Of a stretch of DNA of 64,000 nucleotides, positions 24,935 to 32,147 are shown one piece after another; the first letter of the stretch is position 1; every line of letters starts with the position of its first letter. Position numbers and translations under genes: made by a program. The notes under the pieces were generated by a model that saw only the letters and a program-made list of their open reading frames with translations, was not told the DNA's origin and ran no database searches. Source of the DNA: Streptomyces huiliensis (GTDB lineage Bacteria; Actinomycetota; Actinomycetes; Streptomycetales; Streptomycetaceae); assembly GCF_020037025.1 (NCBI RefSeq), contig NZ_JAIQLH010000041.1, positions 18,538 through 82,537 on the forward strand. The letters are read 5' to 3'.

Positions 24935-24964
24935 GTCTACCTACTTAGGTAGACGAGGGTAGAC
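24935..24964. promoter_or_regulatory. Putative GntR operator
   Basis: GTCTACCTA and TAGGTAGAC (24935-24943, 24946-24954) are exact inverted 9-mers two bases apart. A third half-site GGTAGAC follows at 24958-24964. The sites lie between the GntR gene and the divergent operon starting at 25063, so one repressor could control both. Confidence 0.65.
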
Positions 24965-25062
24965 CAGTCTCTTACCGTCGAAACGAAAGCGCCCCGGAAG
25001 ACCGCGTAGGACCGGTCCGCCGGGGCTAAGCCGAACAGCTACCTAGGGGAGCTGAACGACCT

Positions 25063-25407
25063 ATGCGTGACCCTATCGCTCGCGCCCTCTTGTGGGTGCT
25101 CCGCCTGCTGCTGCCCGCACACGGCACGCACCGCACCACCACGACGACCAGGACGACGACCACCCCCGAGACGCCCGTCGCCGAGACGAGCGCCCCCCGC
25201 CCCCTGTCGGTCTGGCGGAAAGGGTGGAGTGGCCCGTCGAGCGCAGACGTCCGCGCCATCTTCCACGCCGAGGACGTGCAGGGACTGACCGTCGCACAGC
25301 GGGAACGCCGTTACGCGGTGGCGTTCGCGGAACTGGGCATTGACTACCCGTACGCCTATCCCGACAACCCGTTCGAGCGCGCCCGCCGCATGGGGGTGAG
25401 CGCGTGA
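25063..25407 (+). CDS. Small membrane-associated protein of unknown function
   Basis: This 114-aa protein starts at ATG 25063 after AGGGGAG. Residues about 5-18 form a short hydrophobic helix (ARALLWVLRLLLPAHG). A Thr-rich linker (TTTTTRTTTTPETP) leads to a helical domain with FHAEDVQGLTVAQRERR and AFAELGIDYPYAYPDNP. Preceding it, GCCCCGG/CCGGGGC (about 24991-25026) may form an attenuator. It heads the operon of zinc-ribbon genes. Confidence 0.55.
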   Translation: MRDPIARALLWVLRLLLPAHGTHRTTTTTRTTTTPETPVAETSAPRPLSVWRKGWSGPSSADVRAIFHAEDVQGLTVAQRERRYAVAFAELGIDYPYAYPDNPFERARRMGVSA

Positions 25408-25736
25408 GCGTCACCGAACCCGTGCCCTGCCACCGATGCGGCAACGAGACGACGAACCCCATGACGGTGGAGCACTGGGAAACCGCTAGCAACAGCGGCT
25501 ACACGCTCTACACGTGCGCCGAGTGCGTGGCCAAGAAGGCGCCCACGCACCGCCGGTACGCCGGACGCGCCACCTGCCCGCACTGCGAGCGGCACGAGTA
25601 CATCCGAAAGACCGACCGCCTCATCCGTCGGCACCGGGCCCGCCTCGCGCCGCTGGGGACAAAGTGCCTCGGCAGCAACAGCATCCCCGTGAACCCCGAG
25701 TGGTACCCCGGCATGGGGCCGGAGGTGGACGCGTGA
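25404..25736 (+). CDS. Zinc-ribbon protein, copy 1
   Basis: This 110-aa protein starts at GTG 25404, overlapping the previous gene by four bases. CHRCGNE and CAECVAKK form one likely zinc site; a second set, CPHCERHEYI, HRARLAPLG and CLGSNSIPVNPEWYPGMGP, forms another. The second block (CxxC, His, CxGS, W-P-GM) recurs in the next two genes, so they are paralogues. No nuclease motif is seen. Confidence 0.62.
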   Translation: MSVTEPVPCHRCGNETTNPMTVEHWETASNSGYTLYTCAECVAKKAPTHRRYAGRATCPHCERHEYIRKTDRLIRRHRARLAPLGTKCLGSNSIPVNPEWYPGMGPEVDA

Positions 25737-26146
25737 GCCTCGCCGACCGCATCCCCGTGGACGCTCCCGCCGTCCGCCCCGCCGTCGCATGCTCCGAGTG
25801 CCGACGGTCCACCCCCGCCCCCGTCGTCAGCACGTACACGGAGGTACGACCGTCCGGCCCCGGCAACTGGCGCCACGTCTGCGCCCTCTGCGTGACCGAC
25901 GCCCCCGCCCACACGTTCGCCGAGGACGACATCCCGGTGAGGCAGCACCCGGCCATGGACAACCGCCCGGAGACCAGCAGCACGGGCGTGTGCACCGTGT
26001 GCGCAGATGAGTGGGACGTCCGGCCGGACGGATCCCTTGCCGCCCACCGTCGCATCGTGTGGGTCCGCACGGGGCTGCTTCGCGTCCGCGCGCTCGAACT
26101 CTGCCCCGGAAGCGGGACGGCGCCCAAGAAGGGAAACACGCGATGA
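25733..26146 (+). CDS. Zinc-ribbon protein, copy 2
   Basis: This 137-aa protein starts at GTG 25733, overlapping copy 1 by four bases. It has CSECRRS, a CALC pair, then CTVCADEWDV, an AAHRRIVWVRTG helix and a CPGSGTAP ending. The last block is the same CxxC-His-CPGS motif as in its neighbours. It lacks the final W-P-GM element. The pattern suggests zinc-stabilised nucleic-acid or protein binding, which is inference. Confidence 0.6.
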   Translation: MSLADRIPVDAPAVRPAVACSECRRSTPAPVVSTYTEVRPSGPGNWRHVCALCVTDAPAHTFAEDDIPVRQHPAMDNRPETSSTGVCTVCADEWDVRPDGSLAAHRRIVWVRTGLLRVRALELCPGSGTAPKKGNTR

Positions 26147-26394
26147 CGCGCTCCGGTCCGCGCGGCCCCTACTACGCCGGACGCGACACGTGCCAGACCT
26201 GCGGGGAAGGCGTCCTGATCAGGATGTCGGACCGCCGACTCAGGAACCACAAGCGCGAAGTGTGGGCACGGAACAGCCTCACCGGATTCCGGGAGTTCAC
26301 CGGCTCGTACGAGCGCTGCCCCGGCAGCAACGAGGCTCCGGAGAACCCACTGTGGTGGCCGGGGATGGCGCCCGCGCCGACGAACACTGACTAG
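26143..26394 (+). CDS. Zinc-ribbon protein, copy 3
   Basis: This 83-aa protein starts at ATG 26143, overlapping copy 2 by four bases. It is a single domain: CQTCGEGVLIR, NHKREVWARNSLTG and YERCPGSNEAPENPLWWPGM. It is the minimal form of the motif shared by the three neighbours. A terminator follows. Confidence 0.62.
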   Translation: MTRSGPRGPYYAGRDTCQTCGEGVLIRMSDRRLRNHKREVWARNSLTGFREFTGSYERCPGSNEAPENPLWWPGMAPAPTNTD

Positions 26395-26416
26395 ACCCAC
26401 CTAAAAGAGCGACCCT

Positions 26417-26449
26417 GCCCCGTCCGGCACACCACCGGGCGGGGCTTCT
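26417..26449 (+). terminator. Rho-independent terminator
   Basis: GCCCCGTCCGG pairs with CCGGGCGGGGC around a seven-base loop, followed by TTCT. It ends the zinc-ribbon operon. Confidence 0.7.
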
Positions 26450-26455
26450 GCTGTC

Positions 26456-26743
26456 ATGCCCCACATGACGACCAGGACCACAACAGCGGGCCCCTACACC
26501 ATCGAGTGGGACGACGGGCCCCTACTCGACTCCGGACGCCTCCGGCCCCTCACAGAGGCGCCTACCGGCCCTGCGCACGGGTGGGTAGAGGAAGCGCCCG
26601 CCGGAGAGGGATGGGTGGTCGGCCCCGGACCGTGCCTCCGCGCGGCAACCGTCTCCGCCCCCGTGCCGGACCTTGACGCCGCGGGATGGTGGCTCGCCGG
26701 CTACCTCGCTGCCACTTCCGCCGATCACCGGACGCGTGCATAG
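26456..26743 (+). CDS. Small protein of unknown function
   Basis: This 95-aa frame starts at ATG 26456 (ATG 26465 is possible), just after the terminator and without a clear ribosome site, so it may be leaderless. It is Pro/Gly/Trp rich with YTIEWDDGPLLDSGRLRPL and a C-terminal helix (DLDAAGWWLAGYLAATSAD). Codon use fits coding sequence. No family was recognised. Confidence 0.42.
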   Translation: MPHMTTRTTTAGPYTIEWDDGPLLDSGRLRPLTEAPTGPAHGWVEEAPAGEGWVVGPGPCLRAATVSAPVPDLDAAGWWLAGYLAATSADHRTRA

Positions 26744-26794
26744 GCCACGTGATAGGCAAGCGGTGATCCACGGGGGCCGACCAGGGGAGGACCG

Positions 26795-27232
26795 ATGCAG
26801 CAAAAGGCAAAGATGTGGCTGGGCGTAGGGGCAGCAGTGATCGGGTTCGGCGGTGTCCTCTCTCTATTCCAGGACAACGACAAAGCCGACGCCGAGGCCA
26901 CGCCGAAGACGTCCGCATCGGCCCCCACCGCCCCCGCCGGCGACGAGCACACCACCGCACCCAAGACGACGAGCGGCATACCGAGACCCGACGCGCAGCA
27001 GACGGCACGGCTCGTCGCAGCGCTCCGAGAAGTTCATCCGGGGCTCGTCGTGAAAGAGGAGCGGGCCGTAAGCAGGGCGCGGGACGTGTGTCTCGACATC
27101 ACGCAAGCGAAGGATCCGGCGACCGTCCGCGGGAACGCACGCAAGCGCTATGAAGGCGGCTCCGAGCCGACGCTCACGGACGACCAGGCCGACAAGATCG
27201 TCAAGGCGGTTGAGTCGTCGTTCTGCCACTGA
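26795..27232 (+). CDS. Membrane-anchored secreted small protein
   Basis: This 145-aa protein starts at ATG 26795 after AGGGGAGGA. Residues 7-24 form a membrane helix or uncleaved signal (MWLGVGAAVIGFGGVLSLF) without a lipobox. A Thr/Ala/Pro linker follows. The C-terminal domain (residues about 65-145) has two Cys (ARDVCLDITQ, SSFCH) that could form a disulfide, as in DUF732-like domains. It is the last gene before the presumed prophage boundary. Function is unknown. Confidence 0.55.
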   Translation: MQQKAKMWLGVGAAVIGFGGVLSLFQDNDKADAEATPKTSASAPTAPAGDEHTTAPKTTSGIPRPDAQQTARLVAALREVHPGLVVKEERAVSRARDVCLDITQAKDPATVRGNARKRYEGGSEPTLTDDQADKIVKAVESSFCH

Positions 27233-27245
27233 TCAGCCATCGAAC

Positions 27246-27280
27246 GGCCCCGTTCGGACATCATGCCGGGCGGGGCTTTC
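27246..27280 (+). terminator. Rho-independent terminator
   Basis: GGCCCCGTTCGG pairs with CCGGGCGGGGCT and is followed by TTC. It is the last phage-side structure before the chromosomal genes. Confidence 0.65.
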
Positions 27281-27331
27281 GCATGCTCTGACCAGGCCCT
27301 ACCTTTGGAGTCCCCGTAGAGAGATCCGGGA

Positions 27332-27494
27332 TTCGCCGATTCCTGGGGGCAAGCCCCCGAGACCCCCTGAAACCGCGCTCCGCGCGGTTGTCCTCAAGCG
27401 CCGGACAGGCTGATTCCAGCCCGTCCGGCGCTTGAGGACGCGCGCCGCGGGCGCGCTGGGGGGAGGGACAGGGACCCCCTCCAACGCCCCCAGG
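27332..27494. repeat. Dispersed Streptomyces inverted-repeat element, copy 1 (right arm degenerate)
   Basis: The core is GTCCTCAAGCGCCGGACAGG.. paired with its inverse copy (27390-27411 and 27418-27439, 21 of 22 positions). The left outer arm TTCGCCGATTCCTGGGG is identical to that of the copy at 57.07 kb. The right outer arm is decayed to a CGCCCCCAGG remnant. It fills the gap between the prophage end and the phosphatase gene. Confidence 0.7.
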
Positions 27495-27532
27495 TTGCAC
27501 GCACACCCTCGCCCCCTAGGGTGGAGACAGCC

Positions 27533-28651
27533 ATGAAGCGAGCCCCCGGCCCCGCCGGGCCCTGCCCGGTCCCGGCCCTTCCGCGCCCGGCGCGTCTGCT
27601 CGTCGTCGCCGCGTATGTGCTGCTGGCCACGGCGGTGGGGGTCGACCTCGCGTCGGATCCCCGGCTGACGTTCTCGCCCGTGCTGGGCACGGCTCCGGTG
27701 CTGGCGAGCATCGGGACGCGGCGCGCCCGGGTCCCGCTGCTGACCGGCGTGGTGGCGCTGCTCCTGGTGGCCCCGCTGACGCTCGCGGACCCGGAGGTGC
27801 CGGTCGCGCTGCATGTGACGGCGGCGTTCACGGTGCTCGCCCTCACCTGTATCAGCACGGCGAACGTCGTGCTGGTGGCCACGCGCGAGCGGGAGTTGCT
27901 GCGTTCGCGCTCGGTCGCCTCGGCGGCGCAGCAGGCGCTGCTGCGGCCGGTGCCGGAGCGGGTGGACGGGCTGCGGGTCGCGGTGCGCTACCTGGCCGCG
28001 GCGGCGGACGCGCAGGTGGGCGGTGATCTGTACGAGGTGCTGACGACGCCGTTCGGGGTGCGGCTGCTGATCGGGGACGTCCGGGGCAAGGGGCTGGGCG
28101 CGGTCGAGACGGCGGCGGACGTGCTGGGGACGTTCCGGGAGGCCGCGCAGGTGGAGGCGGAACTCGGCGCGGTCGCCCGGCGGCTGGACGCGGCGGTGCG
28201 GCGGCGCGGGGTGGGCGAGGAGTTCGTGACGGCCGCGCTGCTGACCGTTCCGCGCGCCGGGGAGGGGGAGACGGTGGAGCTGGTGAACTGCGGCCATCTC
28301 CCGCCGCTGGTCCGCCGGGACGGGCGGGTGAGCCCAGTGGGCGCCGAGGACACGGAGGACGCGGAGGACGCGGAGTCGGATCCGCCGCTGGCCCTGCGCG
28401 AGCTGGCGGAGGGCTCGTACCGGTCGGCGGCCTTCACCCTGCGCCGGGGCGACCTGCTCCTGCTGTACACGGACGGCGTGACGGAGGCACGGGACGCGGC
28501 GGGCCGGTTCTATCCGCTGGAGCGCCGGCTGGCCGCGCTGCCCGAGGGGGCGCCGGGGACGGTGGCGGACCGGCTGGTGGCGGATCTGCTGGCGTACGCG
28601 GGCGGGGAACTGGCGGACGACGCGGCGCTGTTGGCGGTCCGCCGGGAGTAG
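27533..28651 (+). CDS. PP2C-type serine phosphatase (SpoIIE family) with N-terminal membrane region
   Basis: The start ATG 27533 follows GGTGGAGA; GTG 27521 in the same frame is less likely. Hydrophobic helices fill residues about 20-120. The SpoIIE domain follows with LAAAADAQVGGDLYE (metal-binding Asp), LIGDVRGKGLGA, TAALLTV, LVNCGHLPPL and LLLLYTDGVTEARD. Such enzymes dephosphorylate anti-anti-sigma factors. It is the first clearly chromosomal gene to the right of the prophage. Confidence 0.85.
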   Translation: MKRAPGPAGPCPVPALPRPARLLVVAAYVLLATAVGVDLASDPRLTFSPVLGTAPVLASIGTRRARVPLLTGVVALLLVAPLTLADPEVPVALHVTAAFTVLALTCISTANVVLVATRERELLRSRSVASAAQQALLRPVPERVDGLRVAVRYLAAAADAQVGGDLYEVLTTPFGVRLLIGDVRGKGLGAVETAADVLGTFREAAQVEAELGAVARRLDAAVRRRGVGEEFVTAALLTVPRAGEGETVELVNCGHLPPLVRRDGRVSPVGAEDTEDAEDAESDPPLALRELAEGSYRSAAFTLRRGDLLLLYTDGVTEARDAAGRFYPLERRLAALPEGAPGTVADRLVADLLAYAGGELADDAALLAVRRE

Positions 28652-28764
28652 CGCCGAACGGAAGCGAAAACACAGGTTGCCTTGCCAGTTTTCCTGAATG
28701 ACAGTTAACCTTCCTTTCTTGTGGGCGCGCGCTGCCGCACGCCACGACCAAGGGAGGGTTCGCC

Positions 28765-30183
28765 ATGCGGATACCGGTGCGGTCACCGGAGCGGGAACGG
28801 ACCGACGGCGGGGAGGCCGCGCCCCCGGGCATCGGCGGCCGGTTCGTGGCCGCGGTCGCGGTCGGCTCGATGCTCAACCCGGTCAACTCCACCATGATCT
28901 CCACCGCGCTCGTCCCCATCGGCCGGAGCTTCGGCGCGGGTCCGTCCGCCACGGTGTGGCTGGTCGCGGGGTTGTATCTGGCCAGCGCGGTAGCCCAGCC
29001 GGTCATGGGCCGGGTGGCCGACCACCTCGGGGCGCGCCGGGTCTACACGGCGGGGCTGGTCCTCGTCGGACTGTCGGGGGCGGCCGGCCTGGTGGCCGGT
29101 TCGCTGGGCCAGTTGGTCGCCGTCCGCGTCCTGACGGGCGTGGGCACGTCGGCGGCCTACCCGGCAGCCATGGCCATGATCCGCACACGGTCGGCGCGGG
29201 CACCCGGCGGGGCGCCCGCCCGTGCCCTCGGCGCGCTGACCGTCGCCGCCCTCGCCAGCGCGGCACTCGGCCCGGCCCTCGGCGGACTGCTCACCGGGCT
29301 GGCCGGCTGGCGGGCGGTCTTCGCCGTGAACATCCCGCTCGCGCTGGCCGGTCTGGTCCTCGCCCTGGCCTGGCTGCCGGGCGACGAGCCGCGGGCGCGC
29401 GAGGGGGGCGCCCGCGGCCTGTGGTCGGAGCTCGACCCGGCGGGCGTCCTGCTGTTCGCCGGCACCCTGCTGCCCCTGATGTTCTTCCTCACCGACCTCG
29501 CCCGGCCCGACTGGCCGCTGCTCGCCGTCGGCGCCGTCGCCGCCGGCGCGCTGGCGGCCTGGGAACTCAGGGCGGCCCGGCACCCGTTCCTGAACCTGCG
29601 CATGCTGGCGGCGAACCGGCCGCTGGTGCGCACCTACGTCCGCTACGGCGCGTCGTTCCTGGTCGTCTACTGCGTGCTGTACGGCTACACGCAGTGGCTG
29701 GAGGAGGCGCGGGGGTTCTCCGCCGCCGTCACCGGGGTGATCATGCTGCCGATGTGCGCGGTGGCGGCGCTGTGCTCGTGGACGGCCGCGCGCCGCGCGA
29801 CCGTCCGGGGGCCGCTGCTCCTCGGCACCGCGGCGATGGTGGCGGCCTCGGCGGCGCTGCTGTTCGTCGGCCCCGGGACGCCGACGGCCCTGCTCGTGCT
29901 GGTCGGCGTCGTGTTCGGGCTGCCCAACGGGCTGAACGCGGCGGGGAACCAGGCGGCGCTGTACGCGCAGGCGCCGGCCGGGGCGACGGGCACCGCCGCC
30001 GGGCTGTTCCGCACCGCCCAGTACGTCGGCGCGGTCGCGTCCACCAGCGTGATCGGCCTGGTCTACGGCGACCGCGCGACGACCGGCGGCCTGCACACGG
30101 CGGCCGTCGTCCTCACCGTCCTCGCGGCGCTGCTGCTGCCGGCCACGCTGCTCGACCGGGCCCTGCGCCGGGCGGGCCGCTGA
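28765..30183 (+). CDS. MFS drug-efflux transporter
   Basis: This 472-aa protein starts at ATG 28765 after AGGGAGGG. About 14 hydrophobic segments are visible. GRVADHLGARRVYTAG is the loop 2-3 signature, and SAALGPALGGLLTGLAGWRAVF matches the DHA2 antiporter motif C. A MarR regulator follows 53 bases downstream on the same strand, the classic pairing for an inducible exporter. The substrate cannot be predicted. Confidence 0.85.
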   Translation: MRIPVRSPERERTDGGEAAPPGIGGRFVAAVAVGSMLNPVNSTMISTALVPIGRSFGAGPSATVWLVAGLYLASAVAQPVMGRVADHLGARRVYTAGLVLVGLSGAAGLVAGSLGQLVAVRVLTGVGTSAAYPAAMAMIRTRSARAPGGAPARALGALTVAALASAALGPALGGLLTGLAGWRAVFAVNIPLALAGLVLALAWLPGDEPRAREGGARGLWSELDPAGVLLFAGTLLPLMFFLTDLARPDWPLLAVGAVAAGALAAWELRAARHPFLNLRMLAANRPLVRTYVRYGASFLVVYCVLYGYTQWLEEARGFSAAVTGVIMLPMCAVAALCSWTAARRATVRGPLLLGTAAMVAASAALLFVGPGTPTALLVLVGVVFGLPNGLNAAGNQAALYAQAPAGATGTAAGLFRTAQYVGAVASTSVIGLVYGDRATTGGLHTAAVVLTVLAALLLPATLLDRALRRAGR

Positions 30184-30236
30184 CCGGCGCGGGCCCGGCC
30201 GACCCGGCCGGACGCGGCGGGTACGCTGGCCCGGTG

Positions 30237-30710
30237 ATGGCCCATGAGCAGCAGTCCCCCGCCCCGGCCGCCGCCCCCGAGCTCACCGAGCTGCACGAGA
30301 CGGCGTCCCGGATCCGCGTCCTCACCGGGCGGCTGGCCCGCCGGCTGCGCGCGGCGGGGGACCGTACGGACCTGACCCTCTCCCAGTCCGCCGTCCTCAG
30401 CCGGCTGGACCGCCACGGCCCGGCCACCACGGTGGAGCTGGCGCGCGCCGAGCACGTCCGGCCGCAGTCCATGGGCACGACGCTGGCCGGCCTGGAGGAG
30501 GCGGGCTTGATCGAGCGGTCGCCGCACCCCAGCGACCGGCGCCAGGTGCTCATCTCCCTCGCCCCGGAAGGGCTGCGGCGGCTCCGGGAGGCGCGCGGGG
30601 TGCGCGAGGGCTGGATCGCGCAGGCCCTGGCGGAGCGCTTCGACGAGCGGGAACGGGCGGTCGTGACGGAGGCGATCGGGCTGCTGGAGCGGCTGACGGA
30701 GGGTGAGTAG
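30237..30710 (+). CDS. MarR-family regulator
   Basis: This 157-aa protein starts at ATG 30237 (GTG 30234 is adjacent). The winged helix is clear: LTLSQSAVLSRLDRHGP, TVELARAEHVRPQSMGTTLAGLEEAGLIERSPHPSDRRQVL with the DRR wing. It probably represses the upstream exporter gene and releases it on binding a drug-like ligand, by analogy with the family. Confidence 0.9.
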   Translation: MAHEQQSPAPAAAPELTELHETASRIRVLTGRLARRLRAAGDRTDLTLSQSAVLSRLDRHGPATTVELARAEHVRPQSMGTTLAGLEEAGLIERSPHPSDRRQVLISLAPEGLRRLREARGVREGWIAQALAERFDERERAVVTEAIGLLERLTEGE

Positions 30711-30875
30711 CGCCGCGGGGGTGCACGCCGAAGCGTTCATGTAACAGGCATGTACCAGGGATTGGTGGGGCGGAACGGTTCGCCGGGCCGATCGCATCCT
30801 GTTGGTCGAAAGCGCCCGCTCGTACCGATGTGTCCCGAGCGACCCGCACCCCCGACCGATATCGAGGAATGAACG

Positions 30876-31571
30876 ATGCGCGTTCGCAAGCTCACCTTCG
30901 CCGCCCTGGCCGTCGCCGCGGGGCTCTCGCTCACGGCCTGTCAGAACGACGATGACGACAAGGGGCAGGCCGCCCCGTCGTCCGCTTCCTCCGCGTCTTC
31001 CGCGTCCTCCGCGTCTTCGTCGGGCGGTGGTTCGGGCTCGGGCGGTTCGGAGCAGGGCGGTTCCGGCCAGGGCAGTGGCAAGGGCTCCGCCGGGAAGGGA
31101 TCCGGCGAGCAGGGCACGGCCGCCGGGGCCGGCTCCCACGACAACGGCAAGACCGCCAAGTGCCGTACCGCCGACCTGACGATCACGGCGCAGGACCACA
31201 CCATCGACGGTGACCCCGACGGCACCGTCGCCGTGGAGTTCAAGAACCGCGGCGGCCACGACTGCACCGTCACCGGGTACGCGGGCGTCGACCTGAAGAC
31301 CACCGCCGGGTCGCTGTCCGCCAAGCGGACGGGCGAGCAGGCCCCGCGGGTCGTCCTCAAGAACGGGCAGACGGTGGCCTTCGGCATCTCCTACCCGGTC
31401 AACAAGTCGGGCGGCTCCGGCGTCCGCGTCACCGGCCTGCTGGTGACCCCGCCCGGCGAGACGCACACGGTGACCCTCCGCTGGCCGGGCGGCGGCACGC
31501 TGCCCGTCACGGAGGGCGGCGGCTCGGCGGTGAAGGTGGGCCCGATCGGGAGCGCGGGCCAGGGCGGCTGA
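30876..31571 (+). CDS. DUF4232 lipoprotein
   Basis: This 231-aa protein starts at ATG 30876. Residues 1-22 are a lipoprotein signal ending LSLTAC, with lipidated Cys at 22. A Ser/Gly low-complexity linker spans about 35-85. The folded domain has DUF4232 features: CRTADLTITAQD, an internal DCTVTGYAGVDL, LKNGQTVAFGISYPV. Two Cys probably form a disulfide. It is exported and anchored outside the membrane; its ligand is unknown. Confidence 0.82.
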   Translation: MRVRKLTFAALAVAAGLSLTACQNDDDDKGQAAPSSASSASSASSASSSGGGSGSGGSEQGGSGQGSGKGSAGKGSGEQGTAAGAGSHDNGKTAKCRTADLTITAQDHTIDGDPDGTVAVEFKNRGGHDCTVTGYAGVDLKTTAGSLSAKRTGEQAPRVVLKNGQTVAFGISYPVNKSGGSGVRVTGLLVTPPGETHTVTLRWPGGGTLPVTEGGGSAVKVGPIGSAGQGG

Positions 31572-31589
31572 CCGCCCGGCCCGGCCCTG

Positions 31590-31991
31590 CTACCGCACCT
31601 GGACAGTGACCCGCCACGAGGTCACCGTGTGCGGGCAGAGGTGGCCCTTCACGCGGGGCGTGCACCTCGCCTGGGCAGTGAGCGCGGTCGTTCCGTCGGC
31701 CTCGGCGTGGAAGACCGCGGCGGCGTCACCGTTAGGTGCCGTCCGGGCGGACGTCCGTCCGATCACGGTGGTGTCGGCGGCGGTGGGCGCGCTCCACGCC
31801 CACTGCTCCTGTGCGGTGCGCTTCGCGGTGAGCCGGACGGAGATCTCGTCTCCCTTGTGGACGGTGACGGGCCGTCCGTTGTCCTGGTTCGTGAGGGTCG
31901 TCCGGCTCTGCACGGCAGCCGGTGCCGGCGCCGCGGCGCAGACGAGTGCCATGAGCGGAGCCACCGCCGTGAACCACCGGTACGTCTTCAA
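31590..31991 (-). CDS. Secreted small beta-rich protein
   Basis: This 133-aa protein starts at ATG 31991 with a signal peptide (residues 1-26, ending APAPAAV). The mature part is a single beta domain (TVHKGDEISVRLTAK, WAWSAPTAADTTVIG, DGTTALTAQARC) with two Cys near the end (RCTPRVKGHLC). The strand order recalls chagasin-like inhibitors, but the NPTTGY loop is missing, so that is only a possibility. It converges on the lipoprotein gene. Confidence 0.6.
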   Translation of the reverse strand: MKTYRWFTAVAPLMALVCAAAPAPAAVQSRTTLTNQDNGRPVTVHKGDEISVRLTAKRTAQEQWAWSAPTAADTTVIGRTSARTAPNGDAAAVFHAEADGTTALTAQARCTPRVKGHLCPHTVTSWRVTVQVR

Positions 31992-32147
31992 TTCCCTGCC
32001 TCCGCCGAGGGGTTCGACGCGGCGGCAGGCGCCGCCGTCGCCTCTTCTCTCTGCCCCGCACCCGGCCGGCCCAATGCGGCCGTCCCCCTTGCGGGGGAAC
32101 GGCCGACACGGTGACCGAGCGCGAACCGGCCCGGCCGCAGGGCGGGT

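Noticed and set aside
1..27280. tRNA genes in the prophage
   Set aside because: No cloverleaf with a convincing T-loop GGTTCGANTCC was found on either strand by eye.
28671..28715. MarR operator upstream of the MFS gene
   Set aside because: AGGTT and AACCT are inverted but 28 bases apart with poor symmetry; too weak to list as a site.
31590..31991. Chagasin-type protease inhibitor
   Set aside because: The strand pattern is similar, but the key NPTTGY loop is missing, so the call was kept general.
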